From Glycomyces niveus (GTDB lineage Bacteria; Actinomycetota; Actinomycetes; Mycobacteriales; Micromonosporaceae), in contig NZ_JAGFNP010000013.1 in the NCBI RefSeq assembly GCF_017592475.1, positions 112,278-176,277 on the forward strand: a stretch of DNA of 64,000 nucleotides. Direction: 5' to 3'. Each line of letters starts with the position of its first letter. The stretch's first letter is position 1. The position numbers and the translations under genes are program-made. Shown one piece after another: positions 33,187 to 42,017 of this stretch. Under the pieces are notes generated by a model. The model was not told where the DNA came from. It worked only from the letters and a program-made list of their open reading frames with translations, and searched no databases.

Positions 33187-33765
33187 CTACGGGTGGATCA
33201 GCAGGTCGTCGACCGCGAGGCGGGCGCGCGGGGCCCGGTCGGGGCCCGCGACGGCGTCGTCCAGGTCGGCCGGGTCGCCCGGCTCGCCGATCGCGACCAC
33301 CGTGGTCGGCACGAGCGGCGCCTCCAGCCCGAACTCGGCGGCCAGCGCGGCGGCGTCGAAGCCGCCCATCTGGCGGACGGTGAGCCCTTCGGCGGCGGCC
33401 TGGAACGTCAGGTGCGCGATGGCCTGCCCGAGGTCGTAGGCGGCGTGCGAGAGGGGGCCGCGCGCGTTGGCGTCGGTGCGGACGGCCACGAGGAGCGCGG
33501 AGGCGTTGGCGGCCCAGTCGCGGTTGCCGGGGTTGAGGGTCTCGAGGACGCGCTTGAACTCGCCGGTGTCGCGGCGGGCGAGGAGGAACCGCCACGGCTG
33601 CGTGTTGCCGGCGCTGGGGGCCCAGCGGGCGGCTTCGAGGAGGGCTGCGACCTGCGGTTCGGTGAGGTCGATGCCGGGGGCGAAGGCGCGGGTGGAGTGG
33701 CGGGCGGCGAGCAGCGGGTGGATCGGGACCGCGGTCTGGGCGTGGCGGTCGGTCGGTGCGGTCAT
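33187..33765 (-). CDS. Nitroreductase-family flavoprotein
   Basis: 192 residues from ATG 33765, with GAAGGAA upstream; the in-frame extension to 33873 is Ala/Thr/Pro-rich and unlikely. The N-terminal RHSTRAFAPG (FMN phosphate contact, as in RRSxRxF) and WAPSAGNTQPWRFLLARR are diagnostic, and LGQAIAHLTFQAAAEGL plus GFDAAALAAEFGL are the later helices. Family members reduce nitro compounds, flavins or quinones with NAD(P)H. The substrate is unknown and no pathway genes are adjacent. Confidence 0.88.
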   Translation of the reverse strand: MTAPTDRHAQTAVPIHPLLAARHSTRAFAPGIDLTEPQVAALLEAARWAPSAGNTQPWRFLLARRDTGEFKRVLETLNPGNRDWAANASALLVAVRTDANARGPLSHAAYDLGQAIAHLTFQAAAEGLTVRQMGGFDAAALAAEFGLEAPLVPTTVVAIGEPGDPADLDDAVAGPDRAPRARLAVDDLLIHP

Positions 33766-33934
33766 GCGCGTTCCTTCGTTGCTGGTCTCGCGCGGCGCGG
33801 CCGGTGTCCCGGCGGGCGCGTCGGCTGTCGGTGACGGGGGTGCCGTCGTGGTAGCGGCGTCGTCGCTCGCCATCGTTCATGGTGCCACGGAACGGGAGCG
33901 GAACGCCTGCTCGTGTCGCCTTCCTTACTCTCGT

Positions 33935-34702
33935 TCACTCCGCGGGAGCGGGTTCGGGCGATGGCGTTGGTGTCGGTGTGGCGGCCGGGTCCGGTGGGGG
34001 CGTCGCGGACGGGTCGATGCTCGGGCTCGGTTCGACGGGGGCCTTGCGGCTCAGCGGTTCGGCGTCGCTGAGGTCGCCGGGGAGTTCGACGGTGGCGACG
34101 GCTTCGGCGGGCGGGGCGGCGAGTTCGAGGGTGCCGAAGCCGCCGCTCTGGACGGACAGGATCGTGCCGGCCTCGTCGAGGCACCATTCGCCGGGCGGGA
34201 TGGGCGGGTCGACCGCGATCGTGTTGCGGGTGAGGGTGAAGCAGTCGCCGTCCTGGGTGATGACGAACGGCAGGTGCCGGTCGAGGAGCTGCGGGAGCCA
34301 TTCGACGAACGGGAGCTGCACCTTCGGGTCGTAGTCCTTGGGGATCTCGCCGGTGATGCCGGCGATGCGCACGCACCGGCCGGCCGCGCATTGGAAGAAC
34401 CCGCCGGTGGTCCAGGCGACGGTGACGTCGATCGTGCCGTCGTGCGCCCAGCTGGGGACGTCCACGCGCCAGGTGCCGTCCGCGGCGGCCCACACGGTGA
34501 CGGTGCCGCCTTCGGACCACGCGTACTCGGCGGTGAAGGTCTCGTCGAGGGCGAGGCTGACGCGGCCGATGAGGGTCGCCTGGGCGCTGGCGCGCCGGGG
34601 CGACTGCTCGGGTTCGTCGACGGCGGTGGCGGTGCCGCAGCCCGCCAGGAGCGCCGTGAGCGTGAGGGCCGCCACTGCCTTGCCCGTCCATGTCCATGCC
34701 AC
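33935..34702 (-). CDS. Putative lipoprotein, unknown function
   Basis: 255 residues from GTG 34702. Lipoprotein signal with lipobox LLAGC (Cys about 21). The body is beta-rich, with Trp-containing strands (GTVTVWAAADGTWRVDV, VTVAWTTGGFFQC) and paired Cys that could form disulfides. It ends in a Pro/Thr/Ser/Glu-rich tail of about 35 residues. No family recognised. It is divergent from lysC with a shared 128-base promoter region. Likely a surface lipoprotein. Confidence 0.75.
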   Translation of the reverse strand: MAWTWTGKAVAALTLTALLAGCGTATAVDEPEQSPRRASAQATLIGRVSLALDETFTAEYAWSEGGTVTVWAAADGTWRVDVPSWAHDGTIDVTVAWTTGGFFQCAAGRCVRIAGITGEIPKDYDPKVQLPFVEWLPQLLDRHLPFVITQDGDCFTLTRNTIAVDPPIPPGEWCLDEAGTILSVQSGGFGTLELAAPPAEAVATVELPGDLSDAEPLSRKAPVEPSPSIDPSATPPPDPAATPTPTPSPEPAPAE

Positions 34703-34830
34703 CGCCCGATTCTCTGTCCCACCACCCAGAACGACCTGGCGACACACCGGTATGCGCAGCTAAGGTGAGGTGGCCGTCCCCGACCGGACGGCTTCGAGTG
34801 ACCTGAGACACAGCGAGTGAGGTGAAATCC

Positions 34831-36096
34831 GTGGCGCTAGTCGTGCAGAAGTACGGCGGTTCATCGGTGGAGAATGCCGAACGCGTCAAGCGCGTCGCCG
34901 AACGAGTGGTCGCGACGCGAAAGCGCGGCGACGACGTGGTCGTCGTCGTCTCCGCCATGGGTGACACCACCGACGAGCTGCTGGACCTCGCGGCCCAGGT
35001 CTCGCCGGTGCCGGAGCCCCGGGAACTCGACATGCTGCTGACCGCCGGCGAGCGCATCTCCATGGCGCTCCTGGCGATGGCGATCAACAACCTCGGCTTC
35101 CAGGCCCGGTCGTTCACCGGCTCGCAGGCCGGCATGATCACCACCGCCGCGCACGGCGTCGCCCGCATCATCGACGTCACCCCCGGGCGCATCCGCTCCT
35201 CGCTCGACGAGGGGTTCATCACCATCGTCGCCGGGTTCCAGGGCGTCAGCCAGGACACCAAGGACATCACCACGCTCGGCCGCGGCGGCTCGGACACGAC
35301 CGCCGTCGCGCTCGCCGCAGCGCTGGAAGCCGACGTCTGCGAGATCTACTCCGACGTCGACGGCGTCTTCACCGCCGACCCGCGGATCGTGCCGAACGCG
35401 CAGAAGCTCGATTCGATCACCTTCGAGGAGATGCTGGAGATGGCGGCTTCGGGCGCCAAGATCCTGCACCTGCGCAGCGTGGAATACGCCCGCCGCTACG
35501 GGATGCCGCTGCACGTCCGTTCGTCGTACTCGACCAAGACCGGCACGATGGTGTCGGGTTACATGGAGGAGCTGCCCGTGGAGCAAGCACTCATCAGCGG
35601 CGTCGCGCACGACCGCTCCGAGGCCAAGATCACCGTCACCAGCGTCCCGGACAAGCCCGGCGCCGCCGCCTCGATCTTCCAGGTGATCGCCGACGCCGAG
35701 ATCGACATCGACATGATCGTCCAGAACGTGTCGACCGCCGGCAACGGCCACACCGACATCTCGTTCACCCTGCCCAAGGAGTCCGGGCCGAAGGCGACCG
35801 AGCAGCTCAAGAAGCACCAGGACGCCATCGGCTTCGCCAAGCTCATCTACGATGAGAACATCGGCAAGATCTCGCTCATCGGCGCCGGCATGCGCTCGCA
35901 CCCGGGCGTCACCGCGAACTTCTGCCAGGCGCTCGCCGACGCCGGCGTGAACATCGAGATCATCTCGACCTCGGAGATCCGCATCTCCGTGGTCTGCCGC
36001 GACACCGACCTCGACGCGGCGGTGCGCGCGGTCCACGACAAGTTCGAACTCGGCGGCGCCGAAGAGGCCGTCGTCTACGCGGGAACGGGGCGGTAA
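34831..36096 (+). CDS. lysC: Aspartate kinase (alpha subunit, with nested beta start)
   Basis: 421 residues, the usual actinobacterial length, from GTG 34831 with GAGGTG six bases upstream; GTG 34822 is rejected. It phosphorylates aspartate, the entry step to lysine, threonine, methionine and diaminopimelate. KYGGSS (7-12) opens the kinase domain, and TTLGRGGSDTTAVALA is the family signature. The C-terminal third has two ACT domains for lysine/threonine feedback. An internal in-frame start at 35578 would give the separate beta subunit. It is followed two bases later by asd. Confidence 0.96.
   Translation: MALVVQKYGGSSVENAERVKRVAERVVATRKRGDDVVVVVSAMGDTTDELLDLAAQVSPVPEPRELDMLLTAGERISMALLAMAINNLGFQARSFTGSQAGMITTAAHGVARIIDVTPGRIRSSLDEGFITIVAGFQGVSQDTKDITTLGRGGSDTTAVALAAALEADVCEIYSDVDGVFTADPRIVPNAQKLDSITFEEMLEMAASGAKILHLRSVEYARRYGMPLHVRSSYSTKTGTMVSGYMEELPVEQALISGVAHDRSEAKITVTSVPDKPGAAASIFQVIADAEIDIDMIVQNVSTAGNGHTDISFTLPKESGPKATEQLKKHQDAIGFAKLIYDENIGKISLIGAGMRSHPGVTANFCQALADAGVNIEIISTSEIRISVVCRDTDLDAAVRAVHDKFELGGAEEAVVYAGTGR
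35578..36096 (+). CDS. Aspartate kinase beta subunit (internal in-frame start)
   Basis: GTG 35578 is preceded by GGAGGAG at 35565-35571, six bases upstream, inside and in frame with lysC. The product is 172 residues comprising both ACT domains. In Corynebacterium and relatives the same arrangement produces a separate beta subunit that forms an alpha2-beta2 enzyme, and the length matches that known case. This start is a prediction from the strong site and position. Confidence 0.7.
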   Translation: MEQALISGVAHDRSEAKITVTSVPDKPGAAASIFQVIADAEIDIDMIVQNVSTAGNGHTDISFTLPKESGPKATEQLKKHQDAIGFAKLIYDENIGKISLIGAGMRSHPGVTANFCQALADAGVNIEIISTSEIRISVVCRDTDLDAAVRAVHDKFELGGAEEAVVYAGTGR

Positions 36097-36098
36097 CC

Positions 36099-37166
36099 AT
36101 GGCGCGCAAGCTGAACGTCGCCATCGTCGGCGCGACCGGCGTGGTCGGATCGATCATGCGCCGGCTCATCGCCGAAGAGCGCGGCAACTGGGGCGAGGTG
36201 CGCCTCGTCGCCTCCGCCCGCTCCGCCGGCAAGATCCTGTCGGTGGGCGATGAGCAGATCGAAGTGCAGGCCATCGGCGCCGACGTCTTCGACGGCATCG
36301 ACATCGCGCACTTCGACCTCCCCGACGAGGTCAGCGCCGAATGGGTTCCCGTCGCCGCCGCCAAGGGCGTCGTCGTCATCGACAAGTCCGGGTACTTCCG
36401 CATGGACCCGGACGTGCCCCTGGTCGTCCGGGAGGCCAACCCGGAGGCCGCCGCCGTGCGCCCCAAGGGGATCATCGCGAACGCCAACTGCACCACCCTC
36501 GCGCTCATCCCCTCGCTCGCGGCCCTGAACGAGGCGTTCGGGCTCGTCTCCATGTCCGTGGCCTCCTACCAGGCCGCGTCCGGCTCGGGCAAGGAAGGCC
36601 TCGAGGCCCTCTACGCCCAGATGCAGAAGATCGCCGGGATCGACGGGGTCGGCACCGCCGGCAACGACCTGCGGCTCGTGCTCGGCGAGGAGTTCAACAC
36701 GCCGTTCGGGGCGCCCCTGGCGCTCAACGTCGTGCCGAAGGTCGGCGGCTGGAAGGACGACGGCTGGACCTCCGAGGAGCTCAAGGTCCGCAACGAGTCG
36801 CGCAAGATCCTCGGCCTGCCCGACCTCAAGGTCGCCTCGACCTGCGTGCGTGTGCCCGTGGCCGTCGGCCACTCGCAGGTCGTGCACGCCACCTTCGAAC
36901 GCGAAGTGACCGTCGCCGACGCCCACCGCGTGCTCGCCGCCGCCGACGGCGTCGACCTCGTCGACGACCCGGCCAACATGGTCTTCCCCATGCCGATCGA
37001 CTCGGCCGGCAAGAGCGGCACCCAGATCGGGCGCGTGCGCCAGTCGATCGACTTCCCGAACTCCCTCGAGTTCTTCGTCGTCGCCGACAACCTCATGAAG
37101 GGCGCCGCACTCAACTCGATCGAGACCGCGGACCTCGTCCGCCGCGAACTCGAAGCGCAGCGCTAG
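36099..37166 (+). CDS. asd: Aspartate-semialdehyde dehydrogenase
   Basis: 355 residues; reduces aspartyl phosphate with NADPH to the semialdehyde. Rossmann motif VGATGVVGS (10-18), the catalytic Cys131 in IANANCTT, and later an RVPVAVGHSQ segment with the active-site His. It lies two bases after lysC, so the operon makes the first two enzymes of the aspartate family. A very strong terminator follows. Confidence 0.96.
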   Translation: MARKLNVAIVGATGVVGSIMRRLIAEERGNWGEVRLVASARSAGKILSVGDEQIEVQAIGADVFDGIDIAHFDLPDEVSAEWVPVAAAKGVVVIDKSGYFRMDPDVPLVVREANPEAAAVRPKGIIANANCTTLALIPSLAALNEAFGLVSMSVASYQAASGSGKEGLEALYAQMQKIAGIDGVGTAGNDLRLVLGEEFNTPFGAPLALNVVPKVGGWKDDGWTSEELKVRNESRKILGLPDLKVASTCVRVPVAVGHSQVVHATFEREVTVADAHRVLAAADGVDLVDDPANMVFPMPIDSAGKSGTQIGRVRQSIDFPNSLEFFVVADNLMKGAALNSIETADLVRRELEAQR

Positions 37167-37169
37167 CCA

Positions 37170-37220
37170 ACGACGAGACGGGCGGCCCGGGAGCACATCC
37201 CGGGCCGCCCGTCTCGTCGT
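37170..37220. terminator. Long bidirectional terminator after asd
   Basis: A perfect 23-bp stem: 37170-37192 (starting ACGACGAGACGGG) pairs with 37198-37220 over GCACA. It lies between convergent genes and is one of the strongest hairpins in the window. Confidence 0.85.
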
Positions 37221-37225
37221 CTCGC

Positions 37226-38014
37226 CTACGCGTCGCGCTTCTTGAACAAGGTCCAGGCCGCGGCGATGACAACCGCCGCGAAGACCGCGAACACCGCGCC
37301 CGAACCCCAGCGGCCGAAGTAGTCGAAGTCGGGCATGCCCGGCCCCGTCATCGCCGTCAAGTCCACCGCCATCAGCCTCGCCCCCGACGAGAACGGCAGG
37401 AACCTCACCACCGGCACCAGCCAGTCCGCCGCGGGCAGGAACGACAGCCCGAAGATCAGGTTCTCGATGATCAGCGGCGCCAGGAAGATCACCACCAGCG
37501 CCGACGGCACGCCCCGGAACAGCAGGCCCAGACCGAGACCCGTCAACGTGTAGATCAGCGTGTACACCACGTAGCCGATCAGCGCCGACCGCAGCGGGTC
37601 CTCGAACAGGCCTGGCACGTCGCCCCAGAAGATCAGCAGCGTCAACGCGTTCAGCGCCAGCGACAGCACCGTCACCGCCACCGTCACCCCCGAGACCACC
37701 AGGATCTTCGCCAGGATCAGCCGCGACCGCTGCGGCAGCGCCGTCAGCGTCGGCTGGATCGTCCCGTGCCGGTACTCGTGCCCGGTCGCGAAGATCCCGA
37801 TGATCGCCATGAACACCGCCAGGAACGGGATCCCGAACGCCGCACCGCCGTTGAGCCCGGCCGCGGCCGTCGTCTGGTCCAGCGGCTGGTCCGACACCGC
37901 GAACCCGGCGATCACCGGAATCGCCAGCGCGGCGAGCACGCCGATCCCCGAAAGCCAGTACGTGGACCGCAGCGTCGTCAGGCGCGTCCACTCGTAACGA
38001 AGGGCGTCAAGCAT
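37226..38014 (-). CDS. ABC-2 type efflux permease
   Basis: 262 residues from ATG 38014, overlapping the end of the ATPase gene by eight bases; the upstream frame lacks support. Six hydrophobic segments and the ABC2_membrane pattern: EWTRLTTLRSTYWL at the N-terminus, GHEYRHGTIQPTLTALPQR in the cytosolic loop and a C-terminal helix ending FKKRDA. It partners with the adjacent ATPase in an exporter of the bacitracin/Nat type. Confidence 0.88.
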   Translation of the reverse strand: MLDALRYEWTRLTTLRSTYWLSGIGVLAALAIPVIAGFAVSDQPLDQTTAAAGLNGGAAFGIPFLAVFMAIIGIFATGHEYRHGTIQPTLTALPQRSRLILAKILVVSGVTVAVTVLSLALNALTLLIFWGDVPGLFEDPLRSALIGYVVYTLIYTLTGLGLGLLFRGVPSALVVIFLAPLIIENLIFGLSFLPAADWLVPVVRFLPFSSGARLMAVDLTAMTGPGMPDFDYFGRWGSGAVFAVFAAVVIAAAWTLFKKRDA

Positions 38015-38987
38015 GGTCGGCACCGCCGGTCGAGGTCGAAGAGGCATGGGTCGAAGGGGCGGACGCGGCGGGGACCGCGGCGAGCGGCTCGGCCGCCACG
38101 AACTCCTCGGCAGCGCCCGTCGCGGACATGAACGCCTCCTCCAGCGAGGCGCTGCGCGTGGACAGCTCGGCGAGCTCCACGTGCTCGGTGAAGGCCAGGT
38201 GCCCGACCGCGCCGATCTCCATGCCGGAGACCACGAGCTCGCCGTCCTTGCCCTGCGCGACCTGGGCGCCCGCGCCCTCGAGCGCGGTCGTGAACGCCGC
38301 CGCGCTCGGGCTGCGCACGACCACCGTGGACTGGGTGAACTCGCGCACGAACTGGTCCACGACGCCGTTGAACAGCATCGTGCCGCGGCCGATCACCACC
38401 AGCTCGTCGGCCATCAGCTGCATCTCCGACAGCAGGTGGCTCGAGACGAAGATGGTGCGGCCCTCGGCGGCCAGGTGCTTGAGCATGTCGCGCATCCAGT
38501 GGATGCCGTGCGGGTCGAGGCCGTTCGTCGGCTCGTCCAGCAGCAGGATCCCCGGGTCGCCGAGCAGCGCCTGCGCGAGCCCGAGCCGCTGGGCCATGCC
38601 CAGCGAGTAGCCCTTGGGCTTCTTGCGCTTGACGGTGGCGAGGCCGACGAGCTCCATGACCTCGTCCACCCGCTTGTCGCCGATGCCGTTGGCGCTGGCG
38701 AGCATCCGCAGGTGGTTGCGGGCGGAGCGGGTGGGGTGGAACGGCTTCGCCTCGAGGAGGGTGCCGACCTTGTTCATCGGGCGGCGGATGTCGGTGAACG
38801 ACTCGCCGTCGAAGAGGGTCTCGCCCTCGCCGTGGTCGAGGCCGAGCATCAGCCGCATGGTGGTGGACTTTCCGGACCCGTTGGGGCCCAGGAAGCCGGT
38901 GACGACGCCGGGCCGGACGTCGAACGACAGGTGGTCGACCGCGACGGTCTTCCGGTATCGCTTGTACAAGCCCTTCGCAGTGATCAT
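38007..38987 (-). CDS. ABC-2 transporter ATPase
   Basis: 326 residues. Walker A GPNGSGKST (about 37), Q-loop near LGLDHGEGE, signature YSLGMAQRLGLAQAL, Walker B ILLLDEPTNGLDPHGI and H-loop SSHLLSE, as in drug or antimicrobial peptide exporters (CcmA/BcrA-like). A C-terminal region of about 100 residues follows, ending in an Ala/Ser/Thr-rich tail. It precedes and overlaps the permease gene. The exported substrate is unknown. Confidence 0.9.
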   Translation of the reverse strand: MITAKGLYKRYRKTVAVDHLSFDVRPGVVTGFLGPNGSGKSTTMRLMLGLDHGEGETLFDGESFTDIRRPMNKVGTLLEAKPFHPTRSARNHLRMLASANGIGDKRVDEVMELVGLATVKRKKPKGYSLGMAQRLGLAQALLGDPGILLLDEPTNGLDPHGIHWMRDMLKHLAAEGRTIFVSSHLLSEMQLMADELVVIGRGTMLFNGVVDQFVREFTQSTVVVRSPSAAAFTTALEGAGAQVAQGKDGELVVSGMEIGAVGHLAFTEHVELAELSTRSASLEEAFMSATGAAEEFVAAEPLAAVPAASAPSTHASSTSTGGADHA

Positions 38988-39333
38988 CAGGCTCCAATCG
39001 GACTGAGGGGTACGCGGGCGGCGGGCGGGACGGGGTCCCGAGGAACGCGGTCAGTCTATGAGGACGGAGCCTTCGCGCGCACCGGCTCGCGGACGGAGAT
39101 CCGCCTCCTGCCAGGGGAGGAGCACGGGGGCGGGGACAGTACCGGGGTACTACGGGCACGCCGGACACCGGTTGATTTGCGAATTTCGAGCCCCCGGTCA
39201 ACAACCCTGCCGCAGGGGTACGACGGTTCCGGGGGTGAACGGCTGGGGCCGTGAGGGACGACACGGGCGGTGCGGGCCGGACACGCGGGCCGGGGCGGGG
39301 TTCGGGCGTGGCCAGGTTGTTTAGACTTGTCGG
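38988..39333. other. Divergent intergenic region before cysS
   Basis: 346 bases, mostly GC-rich, containing the promoter regions of the ABC-2 pair (minus) and cysS (plus). At its right end TAGACT (39322-39327) sits six bases before the GTG start of cysS, spacing that would make the cysS mRNA leaderless. I see no ORF or clear palindrome. Confidence 0.5.
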
Positions 39334-40731
39334 GTGAGCCTGCGACTGTACGACACCGGTACCCGATCCGTTCGCGACTTCCAGCCCCGGAAGCCCGGCG
39401 AAGTCGGCGTGTACCTGTGCGGGCTCACCGTCCAGGGGCCGCCCCACATCGGGCACCTCCGCGGCGGCGTCGCCTACGACATGCTCATCCGCTGGCTGCG
39501 CCGCACCGGCTACAACGTCACGTACGTCCGGAACGTCACCGACATCGACGACAAGATCCTCGTCCGCGGCGAGGAGCAGGGCCGCCCGTGGTGGTCCATC
39601 GCGTACGAGAACGAGCGCAAGCTCAGCCGCGACTACGCCGCCCTCAACGTCGAGCCGCCCACGTACGAGCCGCGCGCCACCGGGCACATCACCGAGATCA
39701 TCGACCTCATCTCGGAGCTCGTCGAGCGCGGCCACGCCTACGCCACCGAGTCCGGCAACGTCTGGTTCTCCGTGTCCTCCTGGGCCGACTACGGCGAGCT
39801 CTCCAACCGCCGCCCCGAGGACATGCTCTCCAGTCCCGACACCGGCGACAAGCGCGACTCCCGCGACTTCGGCCTCTGGAAGGCCCACAAGCCCGGCGAG
39901 CCCGAGGACGCCGCCTGGACCTCCCCGTGGGGCCGCGGCCGCCCCGGCTGGCACATCGAGTGCTCCGCGATGGCCCGCCGCTACCTCGGCGACGGGTTCG
40001 ACATCCACGGGGGCGCGACCGACCTCATGTTCCCCCACCACGAGAACGAGCTCGCCCAGTCGCGCGGCGCGGGCCTCGACTTCACGAACTTCTGGATCCA
40101 CGGCGGCCTGCTCAACCTCTCCGGCACCAAGATGAGCAAGTCGCTCGGGAACACGCTCAGCGTCGCCTCGCTCGGCGAGAAGGGCTTCCGCCCCGCCGAC
40201 ATCCGCTACTACCTCACCACCGGGCACTACCGCTCTCCGCTCGAGTTCTCCGAGGACCTCCTCGCCGAGGCCAAGACCGGCTGGGAGCGGCTGTCGAACT
40301 TCGTGCACCGCGCCGCCGAATCGCTCGGCGCCGAGGCGACCATCGGCGGCGGGCTGAGCCCCGACTTCGTCAACGCCATGGATGACGACTTGAACACACC
40401 CGCGGCCATCGCCGCGATCCACGACATGGCCCGCGAGGGGAACACCGCCCTCGATTCGGGGAATGACACGGCCGCGACCAGCAGCGCGGGCGGCGTCCGA
40501 GCTATGCTCGACCAGCTCGGCCTCGACCCGCTCGACCCGCACTGGGAAGACCCGGGGGACGCGAAGCTCCACGGCGCTGTCGACGCGCTGGTGAAGCTCG
40601 CGCTCGAACAGCGCGCCGAGGCCAGGGCCCGCAAGGACTACGCGGCTGCCGACCGCATCCGCGACGAGCTCGCGCACGCCGGCATCACCGTCAAGGACAC
40701 CCCTCGCGGTCCCGTGTGGACAGTCGACTAG
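39334..40731 (+). CDS. cysS: Cysteinyl-tRNA synthetase
   Basis: 465 residues from GTG 39334. Class I aminoacyl-tRNA synthetase: YLCGLTVQGPPHIGHLRGG with the HIGH motif at 38-41 and a zinc Cys at 29, WHIECSAM (zinc Cys), and KMSKS at 266-270. The helical anticodon-binding region fills the C-terminus. The related MshC (mycothiol) lacks this C-terminal domain, so CysS is preferred. No ribosome site precedes the start, consistent with leaderless translation. rlmB follows 103 bases later, a common actinobacterial order. Confidence 0.95.
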   Translation: MSLRLYDTGTRSVRDFQPRKPGEVGVYLCGLTVQGPPHIGHLRGGVAYDMLIRWLRRTGYNVTYVRNVTDIDDKILVRGEEQGRPWWSIAYENERKLSRDYAALNVEPPTYEPRATGHITEIIDLISELVERGHAYATESGNVWFSVSSWADYGELSNRRPEDMLSSPDTGDKRDSRDFGLWKAHKPGEPEDAAWTSPWGRGRPGWHIECSAMARRYLGDGFDIHGGATDLMFPHHENELAQSRGAGLDFTNFWIHGGLLNLSGTKMSKSLGNTLSVASLGEKGFRPADIRYYLTTGHYRSPLEFSEDLLAEAKTGWERLSNFVHRAAESLGAEATIGGGLSPDFVNAMDDDLNTPAAIAAIHDMAREGNTALDSGNDTAATSSAGGVRAMLDQLGLDPLDPHWEDPGDAKLHGAVDALVKLALEQRAEARARKDYAAADRIRDELAHAGITVKDTPRGPVWTVD

Positions 40732-40834
40732 GCGCGAGCCCGAACACGACCGGCGGCGGTGCGACCGCCCGGACCGGAACGGTGCGGGCCGAGCCGCCGC
40801 GAGCAACCGACGAAGACCTGGGGAACCGAGACCG

Positions 40835-41845
40835 ATGAGCAGCAAGGGTGGACACCCGAACCGCCGCAAGACCTCCAAAGCCGGACCGAAGATCGGCTCC
40901 GGCGGCGGCAAGAAGGGCCTGGCCGGCAAGGGGCGCACCCTCAAAGCCGAGGACCGTCCCTGGCACAAGGAGTACACGGGCGACGACAAGCCCCGCAAGA
41001 CCCAGTGGAAGCAGGCCAAGGAGCGCGCCAAGGCCGCCTCCGAGGGCCGCACCAGCAACATCGGCCGGTCCAGGCCCGCCGGGTCCCAGACCCGCCGCCG
41101 CGACGACGAGCCCGAGCTCATCCTCGGCCGCAACCCCGTGCTCGAGGCCCTGCGCGCGAAGGTCCCGGCCACCGCCCTCTACGTGGCGTTCGGCACCGAG
41201 CTCGACGACCGCGTCGCCGAGTCCGTGCGCCTCGCCGGCAACCGCGACCTCCCCATCAAGGAGCTCGCCCGCCGCGACCTCGACCGCCGCACCAACAACG
41301 CCCTCCACCAGGGCATCGGCCTCCAGATCGAGCCGTACCAGTACGCCGAGTTCGAGGACCTCCTCGAGATCAGCCGCACCTCCGGGACCGCGCCGCTGCT
41401 CGTCGCCCTCGACGGCGTCACCGACCCCCGCAACCTCGGCGCGATCATCCGCTCCACCGCGGCGTTCGGCGGGCACGGGCTCATAATCCCGTCCAAGCGC
41501 GCCGCCTCCGTGACGGCCGTCGCCTGGCGCACCAGCGCGGGCGCCGCCGCGCGGCTCCCCGTCGCCAAGGTCGTCAACCTCACCCGCACCATCCAGGCCT
41601 GCCAGCAGGCCGGGTTCATGACCGTCGCCCTCGACGGCGGCGGCGACGTCGACGTCTTCGACCTGCCCGTCGCGACCGACCCGCTCCTCATCGTCGTCGG
41701 CGATGAAGGCAAGGGCGTCTCCCGGCTCGTCGCCGAGACCTGCGACCACCGCGCCGGCATCCCGATCTCCAGCGAGGTCGAGTCGCTCAACGCCTCCGTC
41801 GCCGCCTCTGTCGCCCTCGCCGAAGTCCAGCGCCAGCGCCGCTGA
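40835..41845 (+). CDS. rlmB: 23S rRNA 2'-O-methyltransferase, TrmH/SpoU family
   Basis: 336 residues. A basic N-terminal extension (about 1-95, Lys/Arg/Gly-rich) is usual in actinobacteria. Then a SpoU substrate-binding domain starting LILGRNPVLEAL and a knotted methyltransferase domain with DGVTDPRNLGAIIRSTAAFG (motif 1), IVVGDEGKGVSRL (motif 2) and IPISSEVESLNASVAA (motif 3). It methylates a guanosine ribose of 23S rRNA, as RlmB. Linked to cysS. Confidence 0.93.
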   Translation: MSSKGGHPNRRKTSKAGPKIGSGGGKKGLAGKGRTLKAEDRPWHKEYTGDDKPRKTQWKQAKERAKAASEGRTSNIGRSRPAGSQTRRRDDEPELILGRNPVLEALRAKVPATALYVAFGTELDDRVAESVRLAGNRDLPIKELARRDLDRRTNNALHQGIGLQIEPYQYAEFEDLLEISRTSGTAPLLVALDGVTDPRNLGAIIRSTAAFGGHGLIIPSKRAASVTAVAWRTSAGAAARLPVAKVVNLTRTIQACQQAGFMTVALDGGGDVDVFDLPVATDPLLIVVGDEGKGVSRLVAETCDHRAGIPISSEVESLNASVAASVALAEVQRQRR

Positions 41846-42017
41846 GACCCGCCCGCGCGGGGACGCCGCGACCGACCACAAACGGTCATCCCGTGACCGC
41901 GCGATTCGCCGCGCCGGACTAACCTGGAACGACCCTGCACCAAAGGGGAGTCCACCGACCCCCGGCGGCCGCAGGGTGCCCGGAAACACCCCCTAGCGCC
42001 CCCGGAGCTGCGACCAC

